Positions 1 to 5,315 of a stretch of DNA of 6,639 bases are shown here, piece after piece. The position numbers and the translations under genes are program-made. The stretch spans positions 1 to 6,639 of the forward strand of contig CAILAF010000333.1 of the NCBI GenBank assembly GCA_903832075.1, given 5' to 3'. The notes beneath the pieces are model-generated. The model did not search any database. It was not told where the DNA came from and worked only from the letters and a program-made list of their open reading frames with translations. Each line of letters begins with the position of its first letter. The stretch's first letter is position 1. The stretch is from an uncultured Chitinophagaceae bacterium. Lineage in GTDB: Bacteria > Bacteroidota > Bacteroidia > Chitinophagales > Chitinophagaceae.

Positions 1-185
1 ATTTAAGTCATCTGGTGTTCAAATATCGCTTGTACGGATAGATTTTTTCTTCTTTGTTTATTCATATTTTTCTCAAATGAACAATATATCAATGTTATTG
101 ATAATTTAAAATCTTAGAAATTACATAAAAAACTATTGCTTTTTTGCAAAAATGATTGTTATATTGTAAATCTAATTGCTAAGGA

Positions 186-614
186 ATGGCATTAAAAATC
201 ATAGATCACGGAACAAATGAGTATCTGCAAATGATAGAACTGCGTATGCATATTTTACGCAGACCATTAGGCCTTGATTTTACTCACGAAGAATTAGAAA
301 GAGAAAAAGAAGATGTATTGATTGGTTGTTTTGATGATGATAAATTAGAAGGCTGTTGCTTACTTACAAAAACAAATGATCATACAGTGCGGCTCAGGCA
401 AATGGCAGTTATTGATGGTTTGCAGGGAAAAGGTATTGGAAGAGTTTTAATGAGCTTTGCAGAAAATGTTGCACGTGACTTGGGTTATAAAAAACTTACT
501 ATGAATGCCCGTAAAACTGCTGTTGGCTTTTATGAAAAATTAGGATACTCTATTTGCAGCGATGAATTTCATGAAGTAACGATTCCTCATTTTGTAATGG
601 AAAAAGATTTATAA
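186..614 (+). CDS. GNAT-family N-acetyltransferase
   Basis: A 142-residue protein with the length and layout of a single-domain GNAT fold. These enzymes move an acyl group, usually acetyl from acetyl-CoA, to an amine. Beta-4 with motif A is clear: RQMAVIDGLQGKGIG at residues 71-85, in which Q80-G81-K82-G83-I84-G85 is the pyrophosphate-binding loop Q/R-x-x-G-x-G/A. A helix follows (LMSFAENVARDLG). Beta-5 then leads to N107/R109 and the motif B segment VGFYEKLGY (113-121), with the usual FYEKLGY signature. There is no signal peptide, so it should be cytosolic. The substrate cannot be told from sequence. The ATG at 186 directly abuts AAGGA (181-185), too close to act as a Shine-Dalgarno site. 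The stop lies one base from the stop of the convergent YcxB-like gene. The family call is secure; specificity is unknown. Confidence 0.9.
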   Translation: MALKIIDHGTNEYLQMIELRMHILRRPLGLDFTHEELEREKEDVLIGCFDDDKLEGCCLLTKTNDHTVRLRQMAVIDGLQGKGIGRVLMSFAENVARDLGYKKLTMNARKTAVGFYEKLGYSICSDEFHEVTIPHFVMEKDL

Positions 615-615
615 A

Positions 616-1089
616 TTATTTACCAATCTTTTTATTAAGCAGTCCGCGTAACTCGTGTTTAAACGCATCATTCATATTATCTTTCGGTATTAAAAAAAAT
701 GATTTGGAATTAAAATATAAATGAAAGAAATGCGGGCTTTCAAAAAACTTACAGAACATATTCCATTTCCATTCTGCAAATCCTTTTTCGTTATCTAATC
801 TTACTTCATCTTCATTAAATATCATTTCAAACCTTTCATTAAATGTGGGTGTTTTTTTATAAATGGTAAATGGTAAAATATACCAAACAGCCAACATCAT
901 AAATATCCAGATTAATGTGCCTAAAAAAAATGGCTCGGGTCTTATTTTTCTTGTGTAAAATAAAACAGCCGATATAATTGCAAATACATTTACCAATATC
1001 ATCATTAAGCGTATTTCCGTTCTTGAAATAAAATGATAACGTAGTGCCTGAATTACTTTTTTCTTTTCGTAAGTGAAATTGATTTGCAT
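616..1089 (-). CDS. YcxB-like membrane protein
   Basis: A 157-residue protein starting MQINFTYEKK. An upstream in-frame TTG (1098) would add three residues, but the ATG at 1089 is the better start. Two hydrophobic helices are visible at about residues 29-46 and 54-76, with a short loop (TRKIRPEP) between them. The cytoplasmic C-terminal region (about 82-150) has the YcxB pattern: F-N-x-D-E-V, then a W-K-W segment, aromatic strands (HFFHLYF) and an FFLIPK motif. That resembles the YcxB-like C-terminal domain (PF14317), a family of unknown role often found in Bacteroidota and Firmicutes. No Shine-Dalgarno is seen. The gene converges on the GNAT gene with a single base between stop codons and no hairpin terminator between them. 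It appears to be a lone transcription unit. The family call rests on pattern memory only. Confidence 0.72.
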   Translation of the reverse strand: MQINFTYEKKKVIQALRYHFISRTEIRLMMILVNVFAIISAVLFYTRKIRPEPFFLGTLIWIFMMLAVWYILPFTIYKKTPTFNERFEMIFNEDEVRLDNEKGFAEWKWNMFCKFFESPHFFHLYFNSKSFFLIPKDNMNDAFKHELRGLLNKKIGK

Positions 1090-1240
1090 AGAAATCAAAT
1101 GTAGAAAATATTTGTTGAGGAAGATGTTTACACCGAGACCCCTTTTTTAATCTTGTTTAACCCTAAAAGAGTACCGCAGGACTCTTTGAGTATCCCTTGA
1201 TATTCTAAAAGAATGCTTTTACACTCTCGGGGAGTGCTGC

Positions 1241-1280
1241 AGGACTCAAAAAGAATCCCTCGAGACTCTTTTTGAGTCCT
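1241..1280. repeat. 14-bp inverted repeat (hairpin) in the repeat array
   Basis: AGGACTCAAAAAGA (1241-1254) is the perfect reverse complement of TCTTTTTGAGTCCT (1267-1280), with a 12-base loop. It is the strongest hairpin in the array's left half. A smaller one, AAAGAGT/ACTCTTT with an 8-base loop, lies at 1166-1187. It does not look like a terminator for a known gene, because no coding sequence ends next to it and no T-run follows directly on either strand. Confidence 0.7.
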
Positions 1281-1300
1281 CCGACACTCTTTTTGTATCT

Positions 1301-1450
1301 AATTTGGTTCTCCGAGAGTGGAGTTTGATTCTTTTTGCACCAAATTTTCCATGAAGAGCACCTAATTTTCCCAAAGTCAGAGAAAATTGCCCTGAGTTTG
1401 GGCAATTGATACTCTTTTTGCACCAAGTTTTCTCTTCGGAGAACCAAATT
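1301..1450. repeat. 15-bp long-range inverted repeat
   Basis: AATTTGGTTCTCCGA at 1301-1315 is the perfect reverse complement of TCGGAGAACCAAATT at 1436-1450. The arms are 120 bp apart and both lie within the 21-bp array, one in the unit at 1295 and the other spanning the units at 1420 and 1441. It shows that array units occur in both orientations. A folded RNA through this region could bring the arms together. Confidence 0.6.
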
Positions 1451-1485
1451 TTCTCAAAGTCAGAGCAAATTGCTCTGAGTTAGGG
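1331..1485. repeat. 83-bp higher-order direct repeat inside the 21-bp array
   Basis: The segment 1331-1402 aligns without gaps to 1414-1485, with 60 of 72 positions identical by my count. The offset is 83 bp, which equals three 21-bp units plus one 20-bp unit. Both copies start CTTTTTGCACCAA and end with a CTGAGTT-x-GGG palindromic part. The best-conserved block is AAATTTTC or TAATTTTC followed by CAAAGTCAGAG. The second copy contains a perfect 9-bp inverted repeat around a central A (1460-1478). The first has the same hairpin with two mismatches (1370-1402). This indicates that the right half of the array grew by duplicating a four-unit block. Confidence 0.75.
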
Positions 1486-1561
1486 AAAAATTCAATCTTA
1501 GTCTAATCAAACGGCTCTATCAAACCGGATATTCTTATCTAATAATATTGTTTGATGATTG

Positions 1562-1596
1562 AATAAAAAAACGCTTCAGATTTTCTGAAGCGTTTT
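1562..1596 (-). terminator. Rho-independent terminator of the cytochrome/YceI/DUF5777 operon
   Basis: A perfect 13-bp inverted repeat, AAAACGCTTCAGA (1568-1580) and TCTGAAGCGTTTT (1584-1596), has a 3-base loop. Read on the minus strand the hairpin ends in a run of seven T (1570-1564) followed by ATTC, the standard intrinsic terminator form. It begins 28 bases after the stop of the DUF5777 gene and has no other gene to serve. Confidence 0.92.
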
Positions 1597-1623
1597 GGGA
1601 AAAATCAAACATCACTTAACTTC

Positions 1624-2571
1624 TTATTGATGCGCTTTTACAACTCTTTTAATGCCATAACTTCTGTTAATGGTAAAACCTAACGAAATATTACCCTTAG
1701 CAAAATTGTTCATATTAGTAGTTAATTGCGCAATATTAGTTGAACTGGTTGTGCTTGTTAAAAAGAATTGGAAAATATGTCCACCAGTATCCCAATCATA
1801 ACCTAATGAAATTAAATCAGGCACATAATTAACAGCAGATGCAGTTTCGTCTAACAAATCTTTATAAGCATTTAATTGACGAGAATATTCAAAAGTAATA
1901 GCTGTTTTATGGGTTAGCTTATATCTTCCGCCAATTCCAATTGAAAAAATATTATTGCTGTTATTATATCCATATGGAACTACATTATAATGGATATAGG
2001 AAGGAATTAATTGTAGTGAAAAGTTTTCACTAAACTTCCTTGCAATTAATAATTGGTGGATGAATGATAATCTGTTCCATGCTAAATCATCAGTGCTTGG
2101 CCCTGCGGTTGCATCAATGTTCACCAATGAAAACCAATCAACAGTTACAGGAATATTTTTCAAGCCGGTTTGTTGTCTTAATAATCTAAATTTCGCCCAT
2201 GATTCAAATTTTGAATTACCTGTTGAAGCAAAACCCATATTAAACCAATCGGTAAAAGAATAATCGAATGATAAATAAGTTGTAGCTACACCGGAATTCA
2301 AACCAAATAATTGAGCTACATTTTGCCAACCGGCTCCTGAATTCCATGCATTACCAAAATGGTGACTAATCATGAATTCTAAATTTCCTTTGCCGGTCAT
2401 TTCAACACTCTGCATATTTATAATACGTGTTGATTTAAAAGTTGCAGTAGCAATGTTTTGTTTTACTTTGGCTGAGTCTTCTTTCGCTAAAGAAGCCAAC
2501 AGATCATCTTGTGCTCTTGCCTTTAAAAGAAAGCAACTTGCAAAGATGAGAAATAATAATATTTTTTTCAT
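1624..2571 (-). CDS. DUF5777-family outer-membrane beta-barrel protein
   Basis: A 315-residue secreted protein. A Sec signal peptide covers residues 1-20 (hydrophobic LLFLIFASCFLL, then ARA|QDD as the likely cleavage site). A short charged stretch follows (about 22-40). The remainder alternates polar and hydrophobic residues with many aromatic-rich strands and frequent turns, as expected for an outer-membrane barrel. Recognised family marks are ATFKSTRIINMQSVEM (43-58) followed by G-x-L-E-F-x-I-S-H-H-F-G, and near the end LISLGYDWDTGGHIFQFFL (253-271). I know these from the DUF5777 barrel family, which often occurs in Bacteroidota beside YceI and c-type cytochrome genes. It is the last gene of the operon, 18 bp after yceI. 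The role is unknown; a porin or conduit for the redox lipoproteins encoded upstream is an inference. Confidence 0.85.
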   Translation of the reverse strand: MKKILLFLIFASCFLLKARAQDDLLASLAKEDSAKVKQNIATATFKSTRIINMQSVEMTGKGNLEFMISHHFGNAWNSGAGWQNVAQLFGLNSGVATTYLSFDYSFTDWFNMGFASTGNSKFESWAKFRLLRQQTGLKNIPVTVDWFSLVNIDATAGPSTDDLAWNRLSFIHQLLIARKFSENFSLQLIPSYIHYNVVPYGYNNSNNIFSIGIGGRYKLTHKTAITFEYSRQLNAYKDLLDETASAVNYVPDLISLGYDWDTGGHIFQFFLTSTTSSTNIAQLTTNMNNFAKGNISLGFTINRSYGIKRVVKAHQ

Positions 2572-2589
2572 AATCTATTTATTGTAAGA

Positions 2590-3144
2590 TTAATTTAATT
2601 GAAAATTGATAGTTGCTTCAAGCGGAGTTTCATCAGATAATTTTGGTTTAACCAAAGCAGGAATATTAATGTTATAATCTTCGGCTTTAATTTTAAACAC
2701 ACAATTAAATGTTGCTGTTTTTCCTTTTACTGTTAATTTAACTGCTGAAGAGAATTTTTTGGTTACACCATGTAAAGTAACTTCTCCTTCAGATGAAATA
2801 TTATATACACCGTCTTTGTTTAATTGGTCTTTGTTAAAGCCGGTCAATTTTCCTTTATAAGTTGCATTTGGATATTTATTTGATTCCAAATAATTTTCAT
2901 TAAAATGTTCTTCTAATAATGCATTATTAAAATGGAATGTTTTCATAGGAACCAATAATGCAACATCGTTTGTTTCAACTTTTAGAATTGCAGTTCCTTC
3001 TTTGCTATCGGCAGCATAATCTTTATGAGTTTGATCTTTATTTGGATTGAAGAAGATATAGGCGTCTCTTGTTTTATATGTTTGAGCATTTGCAAAATTT
3101 GTGATGAATAGAAAGGCAAATACTAATAAAATAAATTTTTTCAT
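2590..3144 (-). CDS. YceI-family periplasmic lipid/quinone-binding protein
   Basis: A 184-residue secreted protein. The signal peptide is residues 1-20 (KKFILLVFAFLFITNFANA|QTY). The mature part has the YceI lipocalin-like pattern: an early strand (YIFFNPN), VPMKTFHFNNALLEEHF (65-81), then N-x-x-Y-L-E-S-x-K-Y-P-N-A-T-Y-K-G (83-98), the G-E-V-T-L-H-G-V-T-K motif (120-129) and a C-terminal strand ending INFQLN. Family members form an eight-stranded barrel holding a polyisoprenoid chain or quinone tail. In E. coli yceI lies beside a cytochrome b561 gene. Here it follows two cytochrome-like lipoprotein genes (47-bp gap) and precedes the barrel gene. Quinone handling for a redox system would fit, but the ligand is not shown by the sequence. 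The ATG at 3144 has an A-rich leader, as is common in Bacteroidota. Confidence 0.9.
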   Translation of the reverse strand: MKKFILLVFAFLFITNFANAQTYKTRDAYIFFNPNKDQTHKDYAADSKEGTAILKVETNDVALLVPMKTFHFNNALLEEHFNENYLESNKYPNATYKGKLTGFNKDQLNKDGVYNISSEGEVTLHGVTKKFSSAVKLTVKGKTATFNCVFKIKAEDYNINIPALVKPKLSDETPLEATINFQLN

Positions 3145-3191
3145 TGTTGTAATTTTTATTTGTTAAAGAAGTTTTTTTAAATATTTATTAT

Positions 3192-3812
3192 TTATTGAGG
3201 AAAGTTTTGTGCAATCCATGCTAAAAATGTTGATGTTGTTGTTCCATCTAAACTTAGTGCACCACCCGGATGTCCATTAGAACCAGCACTTGTCATCATT
3301 TGGCTTAACACGGTTTTTTGGCTTACCATAATACTATAGTTTAGTGTTGGGCCTAATCCACCATGACATGCACTTCCTCTACAAACAGATTGATAAAGAG
3401 GTAGAATGTTCACAGTATAACCAACTGGTCCGGTAATAGCAGGCGGTGTATAGTTATCTTTTGCGCCTTGTGCAACCCATGTTTTTATAAGTGCAGATTG
3501 AGCAGGAGTAAAGTAAATGCCACCTTCACCTGGATGATCTCCGCCATTAGCCATTGTATTAAACACACCAGATCTTGCTAAAATGGTTCCATAAAATACA
3601 GTGTCTTTATGTGAAAATTGAACTGCGGTAGTTGTACCATTATTATGACAACCGCAAGCCCCTGAAATTATAATCGGAACAACATCTGAGCGGAATGATA
3701 CGCTTGTGATTGAAGTTGCGGTTGGCAGTGAAATATCTTTCTTATTGTTGTAACAAGAGGAGAACAGCAAGATACCGCTGATAACTCCTAAGTATAATAA
3801 TCGTTTATTCAT
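3192..3812 (-). CDS. Cytochrome-like lipoprotein with two tandem domains (CGCH and CX4CH)
   Basis: A 206-residue lipoprotein. The lipobox LFSSC puts the lipidated cysteine at 20. Two related domains follow. Domain 1 (about 40-118) begins FRSDVVPIIISGACGCH (40-56), runs through M87 and a G-G-D-H-P-G stretch, and ends TPAQSALIKTWVAQGAKDN. Domain 2 (about 132-204) has CRGSACH (144-150), N-G-H-P-G-G and FLAWIAQNF. The pattern (V-x-P-I/L ... C-H ... M ... HPG ... W-x-x-Q) matches the cytochrome c-like lipoproteins common in Bacteroidota, related to the planctomycete cytochrome C type. Neither heme site is canonical: the first is C-G-C-H, the second C-x4-C-H. Covalent heme is therefore likely only for the second, and that is inference. 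It is the second gene of the operon, 24 bp after the larger lipoprotein gene. It is probably attached to the outer membrane. Confidence 0.78.
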   Translation of the reverse strand: MNKRLLYLGVISGILLFSSCYNNKKDISLPTATSITSVSFRSDVVPIIISGACGCHNNGTTTAVQFSHKDTVFYGTILARSGVFNTMANGGDHPGEGGIYFTPAQSALIKTWVAQGAKDNYTPPAITGPVGYTVNILPLYQSVCRGSACHGGLGPTLNYSIMVSQKTVLSQMMTSAGSNGHPGGALSLDGTTTSTFLAWIAQNFPQ

Positions 3813-3836
3813 AAAATTATTTTTAATGGTTGTAAA

Positions 3837-5000
3837 TTATTTGTGAATGATGTTTCCTGATTTTCTGTATTTAAAAATACCAGTGCCGTCAGTTCCATAT
3901 TTCCACACATCAGGAATATTAGGATCGTTGAAATACCATGCTTTAATTAATGCAACTTCAATAGGTTTTAATCCTCCATCGCTATATGCCATGCCACCTT
4001 GGTTACTTGTTGCCCATACTTTAGTTCTTGGATTAGCTAAAACCAATGAAGAATCAATTCTTGTAACTACAGAACTTGTTCCGTTTAAATAATCTCCTTT
4101 ACAGTTCACTTTAACTCCACCTACAGAATAGGCATTAGCAGAACTACGAACTGATTTAGGATACATAATATCCATCAACAAATCATCATAAGTATTTAAA
4201 GGACCACGGGTGCTAAGTGTTTTCCAAACTCTGAAAGAAGCATTTGCAACAGTATCGGCATAAAATGTTTTTACACTGTCTTTGTATGCTTTCCATACTA
4301 AAGAAAGTTTTGGATCCTTCAATTGAGTGTATGCAGTTATTGCACCTGAAGTAGGATTAGAATATAAGAATGATAAAGTATCAGCAGAAGTAAGTGCGCC
4401 TAAATAACCACTTTTTCCCCATGCACCTGTTGCAGTTGCTTCGTTATGGCAATTACCTGAAGTACAGCCTATATTAATAATAGAGAAAGCTGCTGGTCTG
4501 AAATCTTCAATAGCAGGTTTTTCTTTTGCACCATTTAAAATCCAATTATAGATAATTGTTTTTTCAGTAACAGTTAAATCAACACCATAATTAACTGGTG
4601 GCATTGCTTTATTTAAATCACTAGTAGTAATTAGTTGAAATAATTGGCTGGCTGCTGGATTACCCGGAACCACCATACTTTTTACACTTGCATAAGTATT
4701 TAAATACGGCAGAACACCTGTACCACCATGGCAAGTAGAGGTAACGCAGTTATTCTTAATAATACTCATCACACTTTTTGTAACTATAACATCATTTACA
4801 TCTGGCGTAACATCGGCAGTAGATATAATAGTTGAGTCATAAAAAGGAGAAAAAATTGTTGAATCGGGAGTGTTTACTAATGAACGTGAAACACTTGTTG
4901 CATTAATGCCTTGTTTTGTGCATTGCACTAATAATAGTGAAATAAGTAATAAACAAAACAGACCGATAATGCCTTTCTGGTAATAGACCTTTCTTTTCAT
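3837..5000 (-). CDS. Cytochrome-like lipoprotein with planctomycete-type cytochrome C domain, two CX4CH motifs
   Basis: A 387-residue lipoprotein. The N-terminus has basic residues, a hydrophobic core and C27 in LVQC, an acceptable though unusual lipobox. Residues 74-160 resemble the planctomycete cytochrome C (PSCyt1-like) domain: SVMSIIKNNCVTSTCHGG, then the VPGNPAASQLFQLI stretch, AMPPV with M133 as likely axial ligand, and LTVTEKTIIYNWILNGA. A second site, GCTSGNCHN (C179, C184, H185), follows. The remaining 200 residues have no motif that I recognise. Both sites are C-x4-C-H, the spacing known from two hemes of tetraheme cytochromes c3, and there is no CXXCH in the protein. It is the promoter-proximal gene of the operon, behind the FNR-type box array. 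I infer an electron-carrying or sensing role at the outer membrane; redox partners are unknown. Confidence 0.8.
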   Translation of the reverse strand: MKRKVYYQKGIIGLFCLLLISLLLVQCTKQGINATSVSRSLVNTPDSTIFSPFYDSTIISTADVTPDVNDVIVTKSVMSIIKNNCVTSTCHGGTGVLPYLNTYASVKSMVVPGNPAASQLFQLITTSDLNKAMPPVNYGVDLTVTEKTIIYNWILNGAKEKPAIEDFRPAAFSIINIGCTSGNCHNEATATGAWGKSGYLGALTSADTLSFLYSNPTSGAITAYTQLKDPKLSLVWKAYKDSVKTFYADTVANASFRVWKTLSTRGPLNTYDDLLMDIMYPKSVRSSANAYSVGGVKVNCKGDYLNGTSSVVTRIDSSLVLANPRTKVWATSNQGGMAYSDGGLKPIEVALIKAWYFNDPNIPDVWKYGTDGTGIFKYRKSGNIIHK

Positions 5001-5090
5001 ACACTTAAGTTTAATTTAAAAAATTGAGTAGTTGTAAACAATTAAACGTTATGCTTCTTTGCTTGGAGTATAGCTTTAATGTTGCGACCA

Positions 5091-5098
5091 CAAAAGTA
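5091..5098 (-). promoter_or_regulatory. -7 promoter box (TACTTTTG) for the cytochrome operon
   Basis: On the minus strand, TACTTTTG matches the Bacteroidota -7 consensus TAnnTTTG at every fixed position. Transcription would start near 5086-5087, giving a leader of about 86 bases before the ATG at 5000. No TTTG element is visible at the expected -33 position (about 19-21 bases upstream), which suits a promoter that needs an activator. The nearest FNR-type site has its centre at 5127.5, about 41 bases upstream of the predicted start. Confidence 0.5.
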
Positions 5099-5121
5099 TT
5101 TTGCATTAAAATTTTCAGCTA

Positions 5122-5243
5122 TGATTCGCATCAAACTTCGCTATGATTCGCATCAAACTTGAATATGATTTGCATCAAACGGAAAGATGATTCGAATCAC
5201 TCAGAAAAATGATATAGTTCATGAGGGTTAATACCTGTTATCA
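5122..5243. promoter_or_regulatory. Array of FNR/CRP-type operator boxes with exact 22-bp period
   Basis: The 12-base boxes lie at 5122-5133 and 5144-5155 (both TGATTCGCATCA), 5166-5177 (TGATTTGCATCA), 5188-5199 (TGATTCGAATCA, a perfect palindrome), 5210-5221 (TGATATAGTTCA, 7 of 8 half-site bases) and 5232-5243 (TACCTGTTATCA, only the right half-site). The first three extend on both sides to ATGAT-N4-ATCAAAC. TGAT-N4-ATCA is the core of the FNR/ANR/DNR box TTGAT-N4-ATCAA. The 22-bp step puts sites on nearly the same DNA face. The array lies between the divergent operon and OB-fold gene, so it may serve both. The regulator is not encoded in the window. Confidence 0.72.
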
Positions 5244-5266
5244 TTTTTTTGCGATCTATTATTTAC

Positions 5267-5274
5267 CACTTTTG
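5267..5274 (+). promoter_or_regulatory. Possible -7 promoter box (CACTTTTG) for the OB-fold gene
   Basis: CACTTTTG differs from TAnnTTTG at one fixed base. It would give a start near 5278-5280 and a leader of about 36 bases. Taken alone it is weak. Support comes from geometry: it lies 29.5 bp from the centre of the last lattice position (5237.5), exactly the distance between the opposite -7 box and the first site. A TTTG at 5248-5251 is too close (15 bp) to be a normal -33 element. Confidence 0.3.
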
Positions 5275-5315
5275 CCTTGGAAATAAAATTAATATCACAA
5301 CATCATTTATTTTTT

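Larger units (their letters stand above)
1169..1503. repeat. Degenerate 21-bp tandem repeat array, about 16 units
   Basis: Units start at 1169, 1190, 1211, 1232, 1253, 1274, 1295, 1316, 1337, 1358, 1379, 1400 (20 bp, one base short), 1420, 1441, 1462 and 1483. Early units have the form GAGT-N8-ACTC followed by a 5-base linker that is often TTTTT or AAAAA, for example GAGTCCTCCGACACTC at 1274. Later units start GCACC or GAACC followed by AAATTTTC. Many units are partly self-complementary, so neighbouring units form hairpins. T5 or A5 linkers at 1248, 1269, 1290, 1332 and 1415 keep the 21-bp (two helical turns) phase, which would favour curved DNA. No convincing gene is seen in the gene-free stretch 1090-1623. 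An 80-codon TTG-started reading frame (1205-1447, minus) is a by-product of the repeat. The function is unknown. Confidence 0.8.
1562..5098 (-). other. Predicted four-gene operon: two cytochrome-like lipoproteins, YceI, DUF5777 barrel
   Basis: Four minus-strand genes follow each other with gaps of 24, 47 and 18 bp. None of the gaps contains a hairpin terminator or a clear TAnnTTTG promoter box. A promoter-like -7 box precedes the first gene and an intrinsic terminator follows the last. All four products have export signals: two lipoproteins and two Sec-cleaved proteins. The operon therefore builds a set that acts wholly in the cell envelope. Co-transcription is inferred from spacing. Confidence 0.75.

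Noticed and set aside
1..109. 3' end of an upstream plus-strand gene (frame ending at 39-41 with KYRLYG, or frame 2 ending at 109)
   Set aside because: Both are open to the left edge, but they are too short to judge and no terminator follows. The first 185 bases are left unannotated.
134..167. Promoter for the GNAT gene (TATATTGT at 160-167 with an upstream TTG)
   Set aside because: The -7 box is a poor match in a very AT-rich stretch, so such matches are expected by chance.
1096..1103. TACATTTG on the minus strand as a promoter for the YcxB-like gene
   Set aside because: It matches TAnnTTTG but lies only six bases before the ATG, and no -33 element is seen. A nearly leaderless transcript would be needed.
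1205..1447. 80-codon minus-strand reading frame in the repeat region
   Set aside because: It has a TTG start and no recognisable domain, and lies fully inside the 21-bp tandem array. Because 21 bp is seven codons, repeats of this kind stay open by chance.
2060..2587. Two plus-strand reading frames (2060-2263, 2372-2587) antisense to the DUF5777 gene
   Set aside because: They oppose a gene with a signal peptide and family motifs, and their own products have no recognisable features.
3847..4092. 81-codon plus-strand frame antisense to the large lipoprotein gene
   Set aside because: Shadow of a well-supported gene on the other strand; no own motifs.
5121..5202. CRISPR-like array
   Set aside because: The repeat cores are about 16 bases with only 6-base gaps, far too short for spacers. 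The core is a palindromic operator motif.
5277..5315. TTG start adding 13 residues to the OB-fold protein
   Set aside because: The ATG at 5316 begins a typical MKKR signal anchor, and the TTG lies within or beside the predicted promoter start.
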